Under the pieces are notes generated by a model that worked only from the letters and a program-made list of their open reading frames with translations, was not told where the DNA came from and ran no database searches. DNA of 64,000 bases from contig JARVKI010000003.1 in NCBI GenBank assembly GCA_036674765.1, positions 558,001 to 622,000 of the forward strand, read 5' to 3'. Of the stretch, positions 13,899 through 24,582 are shown one piece after another (the first letter of the stretch is position 1; every line of letters begins with the position of its first letter). A program made the position numbers and the translations under genes. Origin of the DNA: Seiridium cupressi. Taxonomy: Eukaryota; Ascomycota; Sordariomycetes; Amphisphaeriales; Sporocadaceae.

Positions 13899-14987
13899 TC
13901 AACATTGAAATGCGACTCCCAGTTTCTGGACTTGGTTGACTCCGCCGGCCGAAAAGCCCGTGCCTTCACTGCGTAACTCCACAAGACCAGGCTTGATCTT
14001 CTCCTTTTCCTTCTTCTTTGCCTTCGCGCCCTTCTCCTTCGTGGGCCTGTCGACGAGATCCGTGTCGCAAACATAGCATCTCAGGCCTTCCGGATCAAAC
14101 TCATCGGCATGAGGGTCGTGGTGTCCGGGGTGCGGCCGCATGAACTTGTCCACACAGCTCCGACATATCACATGTCCGCAGGGCTTGGCGAGCATGGCCT
14201 TGGATGCATTGCTCAGGACCTTCTTGCAGGACGGGCAGATCCGCTGTTTCCGCCGGGTCTTCTCATCCTCGTCTTCGGTAAAGTGCACGGTAACCAAAGT
14301 TGCCATGGAGTACGCATGGGGGTCGTTCTCTTGCGACGCTGGGCATGTCGGTGCAGTCTTTGCCTTCTTAACCACGTCGTGCAGTGCTTCCTTCGTGTTT
14401 GAAGACGGCGTGATGGAAGGGGTCCAAAAAGACGGTAGTTTAGGCTTGGCCGCCGTTTCGTCGTCAAGGGCCTTGCGTGCCTTGGCCCTCTCGTCCGCCG
14501 CTATACGTCGCAGCTCTTCATCGTCCATCTCGAACTTCCTCTTCGCAGGTCGCGTCGTCCCGTTTTCCAAGGCTGTGCTGTTTGACGGGCTGGGCTCTGC
14601 GCCTTTCCTCCCGTTTATTGCGGCAGAAGACCCAACGCCGCTGAGCGTTTTCTCGAACTCTCTGATCTCGCGCTCTCTTGCCTCGACATCTCTTCTGTCT
14701 GCCTCATCCTCTTTCTCTTTGGCTTCCAGCTCCCGTACCTTCTCTAGTCTTTTGATCTCCTTCTTTTGGGCGAGGATGTTGGATAGAGCACATTCTCGGC
14801 AAAAGACATCGCCATGTGTGCATGAGACTGCATCTTCAGCAGGCTCAAGGCAAAGCCTGCATGCCGAGAAGGGCAGCATGGACTCCCGGCTCAGACGCGC
14901 CGAGGTTGCACCCCAAGCCTTCTTTGCCTGCTCGCGCTCGTGCGACGTGAAGACGGCACGCGAGGTGTTGCGCTTGCTGTGCGACAT
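13899..14987 (-). CDS. NOSIP-like RING E3 ubiquitin ligase
   Basis: Homologue of nitric-oxide-synthase-interacting protein, a RING/U-box-type E3 ligase family that is also found in spliceosomes. It is an intact single exon of 362 residues, start [19 protein letters not shown], which is the conserved N-terminus of the family. The first zinc half-motif is [24 protein letters not shown] (residues about 43-66), followed by a long charged coiled coil ([20 protein letters not shown]) and a second RING-like module with [15 protein letters not shown] and CYVC near residues 270-325. The family is usually 300-330 residues; this copy has a longer Lys-rich linker near the end. It is divergent from tafazzin with about 515 nt between start codons. 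Confidence 0.9.
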   Translation of the reverse strand: MSHSKRNTSRAVFTSHEREQAKKAWGATSARLSRESMLPFSACRLCLEPAEDAVSCTHGDVFCRECALSNILAQKKEIKRLEKVRELEAKEKEDEADRRDVEAREREIREFEKTLSGVGSSAAINGRKGAEPSPSNSTALENGTTRPAKRKFEMDDEELRRIAADERAKARKALDDETAAKPKLPSFWTPSITPSSNTKEALHDVVKKAKTAPTCPASQENDPHAYSMATLVTVHFTEDEDEKTRRKQRICPSCKKVLSNASKAMLAKPCGHVICRSCVDKFMRPHPGHHDPHADEFDPEGLRCYVCDTDLVDRPTKEKGAKAKKKEKEKIKPGLVELRSEGTGFSAGGVNQVQKLGVAFQC

Positions 14988-15502
14988 CCTGACGTCTCGG
15001 AGCGAGGGGACAGCAGATTTTGGGAGATGGCGGTTCCAAGTCAGAATCGGGAATATCGCGAAGTAGGCGATCGGTCTTTGCTGGAGGGTGCCTTCTTTCT
15101 TTTCTGCTCTTTTGTTTCCTTTGCAGTTGTGAGTGGAGGTCGAAATTGCAAGAGTCCCGCCAGGACGAAGTCGCCAACGGCCCGTGTTCAGAGGTCTGGC
15201 GTGCGGAAATGCAGTGTTCTGGTTGGTGGGGTTAGGCGACTACAGGCGCCCCAGGAACAGACAGCGGCCTAGGAACCTGATCCTGGTTCTGGTTCACAAA
15301 GCTGGAAGAAAAAAACGTTGAGCTTTCCATCAAGTCGCGCCTCGCCTCGAAAACAGGTCAGCCTGTGGCGTCGTCGCTCGTTTTGATCATTTTGCATGGG
15401 TCTGGCCGGGTATGCATGAGTTCGTGTATCAATAGCACTGCGTTTGTCTCTTCCCTTCAATAGATAGATGGAGTGAGTTGCCGCCTCTCACCCGTTACAG
15501 CC
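14988..15502. promoter_or_regulatory. Divergent promoter region NOSIP-like / tafazzin
   Basis: 515 nt between two divergent start codons. It must hold both 5' leaders and promoters. No clear TATA element was found; a pyrimidine-rich stretch lies around 15.08-15.13 kb. Confidence 0.45.
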
Positions 15503-16832
15503 ATGGCCAACGACGATGTCCAGGATCAAGTGAGGGCGCCGTTGCAGCACCCGAGTCTGCCATGGCGTGCGTCATCGGCAATGATCACAGGCCTCACGGG
15601 CATGCTCTGCCGTGGATTTCTCTACGGTTTCAACAACGTCGAGGTCAATGGTTTGCAGAGATTTCTAAAAGTACTGGACGAGAGGGAAGATGTAGACAAG
15701 CGCGAGAGGGGCCTCTTGACAGGTATACACATCTACTTGAACTCTCCTCCAAAATCCACAACATCAATTACTGACTCGCTGTGCCAGTATGCAACCACGT
15801 CAGTGTGTATGTCACATGATGCTTTTGAGTATACACTTCGAGACTTACCCATGTCTTCAGAATAGATGACCCTATGGTGTGGGGAGTGCTGCCGGCACGC
15901 TATACCTTCAACCCAACCAATCTGAGATGGGGCCTGGGGGCTCACGACATATGCTTCAAGAACAAGTCCGCTCTTCCTTTTCCTTTTCGCCTCTCCCAGA
16001 AAACTCGCCTTGTACTCATTCTTTCCGTAGAGCCCTGTCAACCTTCTTCAGCCTAGGCCAGGTTTTGCCGACGCATCGTCTCCTGTATTCACAACATGGT
16101 GGCGCTTTCCAGCCCACAATACCGCAAGCAATCCGGCTGCTCTCAGCCCAGCCCTTCACAGGCGCTCAGCCGGGCTCTCCTCCGCCGCACTCGTCATCCA
16201 TTCCTGACGTACCAGACCCATTCACTACTGGTGGTCTCAATTACACCACCACTGGCACCGACTCCTTTGTCGCGCCCTCGGCATATGCGCAAAATCGCCT
16301 AGCCTGGGTGCATGTCTTCCCGGAAGGTTGCATTCATCAGTCTTCGGCATTGTCGCTGCGCTACTTCAAATGGGGCATGTCGCGGCTAATCCTCGAGTCG
16401 GACCCAATGCCCGACGTCTTACCAATGTTCATCGATGGCACGCAGCACATGATGTCCGAGGAGAGGACGTTCCCCCGTTTCTTACCCAGGATCAACAAGA
16501 CCTTCCGCGTCTCGTTTGGCGAGCTCGTAGACACTGAGCGCACCTTTGGGGATCTCCGCCGAAGATGGCAGGAACTAGTCCAGAAGGAGACGAAAAAGGG
16601 TAGATTATTGGTCATGGGCGAGCTGAGCGACGAGCTCAAGTTTGGCCGTGAGGCCATCGAGCTGAGGATCGAAGTTGCGAAGCGAGTAAGGGCTGAGATC
16701 GACAGGCTGAGGGTGAGTCAGGGATATCCCGAGGATGATCCAAAACTGGCTCTTGCCGAGACCTGGGCCAAAGAGCCGCCGGAAAAGGCATTCAAAAGCA
16801 ACGTTGATGGTGGTTTGGTGAGAAAGGAGTGA
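15503..16832 (+). CDS. taz1: Tafazzin, cardiolipin-remodelling transacylase
   Basis: Phospholipid-lysophospholipid transacylase that remodels cardiolipin on mitochondrial membranes. Four exons: 15503-15722, 15788-15806, 15861-15965 and 16031-16832, giving 381 residues. The catalytic HX4D is H77-x4-D82, in the string VCNHVSVIDDPMVWG. Other family marks are RWGLGAHDICF, TFFSLGQVLPTHR and the FPEG motif at 211-214. Exon 2 is only 19 nt and holds the codons around the catalytic His. Intron 3 uses a weak GTCCGC donor; the join AHDICFKNKALSTFFSLGQ fits the family. An insert of about 50 residues rich in Pro/Ser/Thr (about 160-200) precedes FPEG. Confidence 0.93.
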
Positions 16833-17257
16833 TGAAGAGCAGGGCGAAGCCAAAAGAGCGTGCCCGTTTGTAAAGATAGACTTACCTAGCGCTTTCATCC
16901 AAAAGCGGCGGATAATACAGAGGTATAATACTACACTTAACGTTAATCCCCGACCAACAAGGAGCCGATTGACTTGCATGATCCGAGTCTGGCAATAAAC
17001 TTCTCATCCCCCCAACTCGAGAAGTGCGGTTGGGCTCAACACGGGATAGTCTGTAAGTAGGTGAGGTGCTTGGAAGACCCGGAGGAACTACTCTATCGGC
17101 GATAAGGAAACCCTCCCCCCACCAAGCCAAGTAACCCGCCATACTCCAGACGCGACCTCAAACGCGTCTCTCAACTTTCTTACGCCAGGTCATGTCTCAT
17201 CGACATTGCCGCAGAAATCTGATGTGATCCCTCAAAACCACCATACATACAACCAAT
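16833..17257. promoter_or_regulatory. Tafazzin-Nnf1 intergenic region
   Basis: 425 nt between two genes on the same strand, expected to hold the tafazzin terminator and the Nnf1 promoter. No motif stands out. Confidence 0.4.
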
Positions 17258-18043
17258 ATGTCTGAACCGGAGCCCGCGACCGAGCAGCAGCAGGCCGCGC
17301 CGGCCTCTCCCCCCCTTCCCGCAAAGCATACGCCCGTGGCGCCCGGCCCCCGCGCGGCGCGTTTCCAGAAGGTCCTCGACGACAGCCTGTCGCACACGCT
17401 CGGCAAGATCAGCTGGGAGAACTTTGCGTCGTGCTTCCCGACCATCGCGGCGCAGGCGCCGGGGACGCTCAGGGCGGTGCAGAGGCAGATGGTGGACCGG
17501 CTGGGCTCGCTGTGCCGGAAGGAGTTTGAGTCCATCGTGCAGAACCGCAACGTCGTCGCCAAGCTAAACGAGCTCGAGAGCTTGGTCAGCCAGGCCGAAC
17601 AGAGGAGGGATGAGGCCGGTTTGGCGGATGCCGACGAGGCGCCCGTGCCGTGAGTCTTGCCCCCCCCCCCATCTCTTTTCCCTGCGCTGGCAGGCGGCCA
17701 GTGAGCGAGGGAGCATGCTGCGGATTGGGAATGGCGTTGCTGACCAGGAAACCACGTCAATAGGCCACATCTGCTATCCGCCGACGCAGTGCTCGCAGCG
17801 CACCTGGGGCCGCAACTCGCGCAGCAGCAGTCGCAGCTCAATGCGAAACTGCAGACGACGCAGGCGCACAACGCGAAGCTCTTCGCCGACATACAGAGGC
17901 AGCGTGCCGAGCTGGAAGCACTCCTGTCGCTGCTCGAGAAACTGTTTGCGGATATCGATGGCGCCAACAAAGCCATGGACGGCATTGTGGACACTCTCGC
18001 GAAAGAGACTCAGTCCGTCGAGGTCGAAATGTCGGGCTCTTGA
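17258..18043 (+). CDS. nnf1: Kinetochore protein Nnf1 (PMF1-like)
   Basis: Subunit of the MIS12/MIND complex that joins the inner kinetochore to the microtubule-binding KMN network. Two exons, 17258-17649 and 17764-18043, giving 223 residues, the usual size. Seen: a Pro/Ala-rich start, then RAARFQKVLDDSLSHTLGKISWENFASCFP, the conserved helical head, and PGTLRAVQRQMVDRLGSLCRKEFE. The rest is coiled coil (QQQSQLNAKLQTTQAHNAKLFADIQ; LEKLFADIDGANKAMDGIV). The first intron starts GTGAGT followed by a run of ten C. The join at APVPPHLLSADAVLAAHLGPQ fits the family. Confidence 0.88.
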
Positions 18044-19025
18044 AGTAACCGCTGGGAAGGACATTATTCAAGTAAGAGATGTCCTATCCCTGGGCCATGA
18101 TGATACAGTTACGAAGGTCACCGTAGCTCAAAATGTCTTGTTGATATCATCAACCCTTTGACGCGGCAACAGTGTGACTGGTGTTTACATGGGATCAAAG
18201 CTGACATACCCATAGAGCTTGGTTTCCGAGAGGCCATGAATCACCTTCTCGGGCATGTTCCGCAGAGAAAACCGACGTCGAGTGTTCGGCCACAGGAGCA
18301 GTAAAGCCAGCCGTGATAATCTTCAACACCTAGGTTAACCCTCCCCTCAATAGCACCTTGCGAGACGGTCGTGATGCTACGCGTCAATGGCTGCGAATAT
18401 TGCGTACGACATTGAATCAGTTTCGCGTATTTTGGAGGCACTGTCGATCCATAGCGACGGCGGCGTCAAGCCCAGTACCAAGGCAGCTGGTGCGAGTGAG
18501 CAAGTATGCCCAGGCAGTTATCTTGCCGGTCTCTCTCGCGCTCTCGCAGATGAGGACAGACAATTTGAGAGTCTGCGCGGCTTAATGTGGCCGTACATGA
18601 TTGTAGGACGACATGAGCCCAGAGGGTTCGAAGACGGAACCCAAATTAGAGGCAATCATGTTAATTATATAGACAGACGACCAAGCTCATGATATCCGAG
18701 GAATACGGAATCACAGAGTTATACCGATATCCGAATACCCATCCTCAAATGCATCTAAACCCCATAGTATTGTATGCAAATGCTCCCTTACTTCCATTCT
18801 CTCCGATGCTGCGACGTGCTATAGACAAGGTGTCGTAAGAGCTATGGTTTCGTGCCCATTCCAAACCCAACCATCATGCAGGCCAAATGTTTTGATGCGT
18901 CCATATATGCAAATTAACAAAGAAGATGTCCACCATGAATTTATCAACTTCCTCAGGTCCCAGATGTTTGTGCCGTCAAACCCATACGATGGCACTGTTC
19001 TAGGGCTGCGTACTTGCGGGATCAA
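18044..19025. other. intergenic stretch with one small open frame
   Basis: 3' flank of Nnf1 and of the PH-domain gene (convergent). Apart from the small frame at 18387-18692, listed separately, only short overlapping frames are present. Confidence 0.45.
18387..18692 (+). CDS. Small hypothetical protein
   Basis: A 101-codon frame beginning MAANIAYDIESVSRILEAL, with normal-looking composition (ALADEDRQFESLRGLMWPY). No family is recognised and no splice partner is evident. The first 70 residues look more protein-like than the rest, so the last part may be intronic or the whole frame may be chance. It lies between two convergent genes, where real genes are less likely. Confidence 0.3.
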   Translation: MAANIAYDIESVSRILEALSIHSDGGVKPSTKAAGASEQVCPGSYLAGLSRALADEDRQFESLRGLMWPYMIVGRHEPRGFEDGTQIRGNHVNYIDRRPSS

Positions 19026-20426
19026 TTAGATCCTCACATTCTCACTTCTCCATACTTGCCACGGCCCAACGACCTCGTGGTCAAAGTACCCAGGTGGCAA
19101 TACTCTGATCATCCGACCAGTAGTCCAGTCCACAAACCATTTTTTGCCCTTGGCTATTACGTAGTTCGACTTCCTGGGACTCCTGAACAGCAGCACGGCA
19201 TAGCATAGCTTGGCATAGACCATATCGTGTGCAGCTGTCCATTCGTGTCTCGGCCGCCATTTGCCAGTCTCTGGATTGAGGGACTCGTTGGGATAGGATG
19301 TCGTCGAGAGGCGGCTCGGTAATGGCTCGGACGAGGGTCCCGGCTGGGCAGGAATATGCGGCGCAAAAGAACGTGTAGAAGGACGGGAAAAGTTGGGAAT
19401 GCTGGTCGAAGGCACTCCTGACGCGCCTCTCGAGGCTTCTCCTGCCGCCGATGGACTTGAGTTTGCATTTGTCTGGCTTTGTCTAGGCCCCCTCTGGCTT
19501 GTTTGCCGTATCGGCACCCTTGGTGTGACAGCCGAATGGTGTATTACGGGTGCTGGCCTGGGGACGTCGGATGCTCTACTGTTCTGCCGTGTAAGCCCGC
19601 CGCTCATAGCAGTGGCTCCCCCGCGGAAATACTGCAGGCGCGCTCCCCGCGGTATACTTTGATCTCTGGGAAAGTCCCGCTCGTCGATCGCTGGCGCAAT
19701 GTTTATGGCTGCGAATAAGGCGTCCAGCCACCGCACAAAGGTCTCCAGCTCGATGCAAGAGAGTAGAAACTGGTCTGTTTCTGCTCGCACCCGGATGACG
19801 TATCTTCGCCTGTTGCTCGAGGTCAGAACGCTGTGAATTTCCTGCACCATCAGGAAGCTGCTCCGGCACTCCCGTCGGGTAGTAGGCGGCACCGAAATGT
19901 GACAATAGACCTACTTTTCATAATCTGCTGCGATACCCACGTCCGCATGCAGTAGTGTGTACGTCTTCTCTAGAGTGCCCTTCTGAATCCATGGCGGATT
20001 GTCCGCGAAGACCTCGGCCCCCGTTCTGCTCGACCTGCTCAAGCCCCAGTCTTTTTTTATGGAATAAATGCTTAGTTTCGTCCCTTCTAGCTGGACGAAC
20101 ATGGCGCGCCAGTTCCTAGCTGGCGCCCGCTTGATCGTGTCCACGATCTCCATCTTCATGTTGAAAACACCTTCGAGCTGGACGTCGCACGTATACTGCG
20201 GTAGAGGCTCTTCCGCGGCTATCACCACAAGATCACCCTCCTTGTCGTATCCAAAGAGCGGCGGAGAATATTCTGGTGGGGACGAGAGGCGCCGGTGCGT
20301 CGGAATGGTCATGACCTCCTGGTAGAAGTAGTCCTCCTCCATTGACACGCGGCGCCGCAGCGGCGACGCCGCGGATGGTCTGGGTGTCGAGACATCGTGT
20401 TCCTCCCACGCGGCTGCAGGTGCCAT
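19026..20426 (-). CDS. PH-domain protein of unknown role
   Basis: Fungal protein with a pleckstrin-homology domain, probably binding membranes or phosphoinositides at the cell cortex. I read two exons, 20426-19915 and 19857-19026, giving 447 residues. The PH fold spans the junction: NMKMEIVDTIKRAPARNWRAMF with KLSIYSIKKDW before it, and RRRYVIRVRAETDQFLLSC with ELETFVRWLDALFAAI after it. The second half is a Ser/Pro/Arg-rich disordered stretch, then a conserved C-terminal block (WRPRHEWTAAHDMVYAKLCY, GKKWFVDWTTGRMIRVLPPG) typical of a group of fungal PH proteins. The exact acceptor may be 3 nt further upstream. The start MAPAAAWEEHDV is the first Met in frame; an upstream exon is possible, because the frame stays open before it. 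Confidence 0.8.
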
Positions 20427-22754
20427 AGACACGAAGTCTCCTCGAGTATTATCACAAGAGCCCAGACCTTGGCGACCAGACCATCGAAGTCGTGCTTGGG
20501 GCTTGGTATGTGAGGCAACGAAGGCACGGTGTCCGGCAGAGACTGATGACAAAAGAGAATCGCACGTCCAGCGTTATTTCCAACCAATCCGCATAGTGCA
20601 GCTGATAGGCAAGCAGTGTGCAGCAGGAGCGACAGGGTAGGGCTCTAGTTGTACGGGCCTGAGAGGGATGCAAAGGGGTGACACTGATCAAGCGCCGAGA
20701 GAAGGACCAAGAGATTGGGGAAGATAGAGATGGGAATGAAGGCGAAGAAAGCCACCACGGCCACGGGAAGCCGGGGAATGCGGCCAACTTCTCCAGGCTG
20801 CTTCTGCTCCGTATAGGCGTGGACGGGTCAGAACAGGGATTGCGAATGTGTTATGCGTTGAGCCCTGCCGAGAGGTGTCGATCGTGTCGAGACCAAGCCT
20901 TTCCGTGCGTTCGATAGACCTTCTAGTGCGGAAGAGTCCTGCTAAGTCCAGCGGGCGTCTGGCTGAAGATCGGCGAACCCTTGACCATCAATCGTACATA
21001 CAGGCTTCCCTCACTAATCCCGAGGCTCAGGGGCGGCCCAGAGAGGCTTCTGTCTGCCGAACCTACCACGCCGGCGCCGCTAACCCTTCCAAGGTAGGTG
21101 GTAACATTATGGGTCTGTCTGCAGCGCAGTAAGCCCTCAATAACGGGCTCGCGTTGGATGAACAGACTGCAGCTGGCTGCATACCCGTGCATGGTGCAAT
21201 TACTCAATACATGGTGCGGGTGCAGAAGCGGTTTGCTTCAATGACAGCGGTTGTCGTTGGGTTGGCCGGGGATTAGCCCCTAGTCCTTGCCGTACCTTTG
21301 GCTGGCAGCGATCGCGTGGGGACGCTGCTGTCCTGCATGACACGGCGCTCGAAGTTGTGCAACTTATAGAAGGTCCTTGGTGGGCAGCCGTCGTCGCTTC
21401 CGGGGGGTTGCTTGTGTGCCGTGTGCCGTCGTGCCCTTTGCGCTGGGGCGGGGATTAGGGAAGCCGGCCTCTCGCGCCATCTATTGGTGGACGCGCATTG
21501 CGTGCTCAATTACAATAGTTGGACTCGATTTCGTAATGGAAATTCCATTGTGGAAGGTGACATTGTTGGTGGCTGCGAGATCTGAGATGTGGGATGACGA
21601 ACAGGCTGCCAGAATGCTTCCATACGAATTCCTTGAGCGTGGCATGACGGCAGAGAAGTGTGTGACAATCGGCCCTTTGATTACCTCCTGGTGAACGCGG
21701 CGGGGAGGTCAAACGAGACGAAATGAAACGAACCGAATTTAGAAAGACCAGACGGAAACCTCGCCGGGCCTATGATTGCTGTTTGATACGGCTCACGTGT
21801 CTCTCGGTCCGCATGATCGACTACAACGTACTTTTTTGACATACACATATATGCTTTGGCCACGATGAAATGATGAGCAAGCGTGCGTAGCCTGGCCCAA
21901 AGGCGCCTTCCCCTAGGCCTAGTTATTCATCGGTCATGCCCATTTAGACTTCCGACTTCAGGCTGGACAGGCCAATCGCACAAAATGGTGTATATACGTA
22001 GCCCTTACTGGTCACACGGGAAATAATGGATTGGTGGTTTTTTTTTTTCTTCTTTTCTTTTTCATTTAGAGAGTTGGATCCGTGAACCCAAATATGCTCT
22101 TCGCACTGCGTATGGCTTTGGCTTCTGATGGCCGTGCCATGCGCTGTAATTCAACACTCGTGGTACCAAGTAGGATCTCGACCAGCCTCAAAAATGTTTC
22201 AACACGTGCCTCACGAGGCAGCTTGTATCACGGTCTCAGTAGATCAAAAGAATGCATCTATAGTGACTTTCATCAAGTTCGTTGATAGCATTACACTAAT
22301 ACAAATTGGACGCTGAACACTGCTCCAGTATTGTACATCTTCCATCCTTGGTTTTGACCACGTTTCATCGTATCGCTCCTTCCATGCAAAATGATCCCTA
22401 GGTATCGACTTTTTTTTCCCCCAGCCGCCGAGCAATGTACAAATCCCCATGATGCTAGCTTTTTAGCAGAACATGACCGACGCAATGCAAATTTGCACAA
22501 TTGTGACGACCATAACCACAACCATAGCAACCAAAGGCACTCAAAGGAGTGTATCTATCATGGGTAAAACACAAGCACCAATACCAAAATGAGCCAGTCT
22601 GCCCCCGCCCTTATATGGTGGACAAAAATTGATAGGCTCGTCACCATCGGGCGACTGGCCGACCTGTTTGCTCGAGATATGCTGCGCGACCATGTCTTCG
22701 CACTTCCGTGGAACAAGACGCCGAGCCTCGCCAGACCAACCCGAACCAACCAGC
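20427..22754. other. gene-free stretch
   Basis: 2.3 kb between the 5' end of the PH-domain gene and the 3' end of the G3BP-like gene. Only short frames without domains are seen. A T-rich tract lies at about 22.04-22.07 kb. It likely holds the PH-gene promoter and the long 3' UTR of the G3BP-like gene. Confidence 0.45.
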
Positions 22755-24582
22755 CTAAGCGGCAGCTTGGGCACCGCCTCTGCTGCCACCACGGACTCCA
22801 CCTCTGCCACGGTTTTGTCCACCAAAGTTGCCCCTGCCACCTTGGCCTCCAGCTCGGCCTCCGTCGAAACCACCACGTCCTCCGCGGTTGGCCAGGTTTC
22901 CTCGTCCCGGACCAAAGTTACCGCCGCCGAAACCCTGGGACTTGGCTCGTCGAGGCTCGACAGTAATGTTCTCGCCGTTGACAACATGAGGGTTAGCAGC
23001 AATGGCAGCCTGGTAGCCAGCAGGGGTTGCGAATTCAACGAACGCACAGCTCTGCATTTCTTGGTGAGTATTATTCCTCCAAAATAAAAAGTACAAATGA
23101 AAGCAAAAGGGTGAGGAGGGGGGTTCTAGTGCCCCCCTAAAAAGTCACGTACCTTGGTTCTGTTAATATCAAGATACACCACCTCGCCATACTGTGTCAA
23201 TGCTGTTTTCAAGTCATCGTGTTGCACCTTTTCGGTTACGTACTTCACATAACCCAGGACGCCGTCCTTCTCCGCTGGTGGGCCTGAAATGGACTGAGGT
23301 CGGTTATGTTTTTTTGAGTCACTGCCAGCTGTTTGCCACTCATCTTTGGCGCCCGTGGAAGTTGCTGAAGTCTCAGACTGGGTAGGGGCGGCAGCCGCCG
23401 CAGGCTTTGCAGCGGCCGGAGCAGGCTGGGCTGCTTGCTTTGGCTGAGCAGGTGGGGTGGCGGTCTTGGGCAGGGGGACAACAGGTCGAGGAGGGCCAGC
23501 AGCGGCAGCGGCTCGGCTTGCCCAGGTCATTGGTTTGGGGGGCTGAGCGGGAGCTGTAGGTTGAGGAGCAGCGGGCTGCTGGCGAGAAACAACGGGAGTT
23601 GGGCTTGGGTCTGTAGGCTTCTCCACCTCCTTGGTATCCTCCTCCTCGAGCTGTCGAGCTGTCTCCTCCGGATCAGCAGAAGGGGTGGCCTCGGTGGGAG
23701 CAGAAGTCTCTGACTCAGGCGCCGTTGCGGGCTCTGGAGCAATCTCAGCAGCGTCATCGCCGTTCACAGAGGGGGTATCCTTGGTGGCGACCTCCTCGAG
23801 CTTTTCGTCAATGGCACCAGCGTCGAGAGACGAGGTGGCTGGTGCGGCCTCGTCTGTAACCGACTCTTCCTTGACCTCGGGTTCTTCCTGGACCTCAGCA
23901 GGAGCGGGAGCAGCAACCTCGACAGCAGCTTCCTGGGTAGCGATGTTGCTCTGGTCCTCTTCCGTCTCCTCATCGAGATAGCGGAGGATGTCGTTCAGGA
24001 CGAAGTAGCCAGACGGCTGCTTGGCTAGAACGAATGTCTGGACGAACTTCTTGGGGTCATCGCCAGCCTTGTTAGATGTCTCGCCGATTACCTGGATGAC
24101 GATGTTGTCGAAAGAAGTCTGGGAGTCGACGTTGGAGATGCGGACCTTGCTGCAGCTGTTGGAGAGGTCGAGGGACTTGATTCGGTCTTGGATGTTCTGC
24201 AACGCATATGTTAGGCTGTCTTCTATTGTGGAATAAAGTGGAAGATCCACGTACCTGTCTTCCCACCGAAACATCGGCAACCTCAGCTTCCTGGCCGTAC
24301 ACGAACTGCGATCGCTTGCTGTAGAAGAGCTACGAAATATCAGTAGCTGTCTTTCTCGTTTTCTTTAGTGGCAGCTCAAACATACGTGAAGCTTCTCCGG
24401 TGTCTTGCTCAGTGTAGTATAATATTGCTCGACGAAGAACCAGGCGACTTCATCCTTGCCGAGGTTGCTCTGGGGTCCGCCCGATTGCTCGGGAGCGGTG
24501 GTTGCACCTGCGGTAGGTCAGAATCTCCCGCGACTTCGGGACTGGGTGGAATCGAGCCGGGCGTACCGTTTGTGCTAGCCAT
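22755..24582 (-). CDS. G3BP-like protein: NTF2, RRM and RGG domains
   Basis: RNA-binding protein of the G3BP/Nxt3/Bre5-like group, associated with stress granules and with ubiquitin-protease cofactors. Five exons: 24582-24567, 24507-24386, 24329-24255, 24196-23153 and 23051-22755, giving 517 residues. An NTF2-like domain lies at about residues 20-145 (VAWFFVEQYYTTLSKTPEKL, FYSKRSQFVYGQE, TFVLAKQPSGYFVLNDILRY). A long acidic and Pro/Ala-rich linker follows, then an RRM (LGYVKYVTEKVQHDDLKTAL, GEVVYLDINRTK, CAFVEFATPAGYQAAIAA) split by the last intron. The tail is rich in Gly, Arg, Asn and Phe (RGG type, ending AQAAA). The first exon codes only MASTNG; its GTACGC donor and CTGAC branch are clear. 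Confidence 0.92.

Noticed and set aside
14140..15066. 308-codon plus-strand open frame
   Set aside because: It is the antisense shadow of the NOSIP-like gene, Ser/Ala-rich because of the reverse frame of a Glu/Lys/Arg-rich gene.
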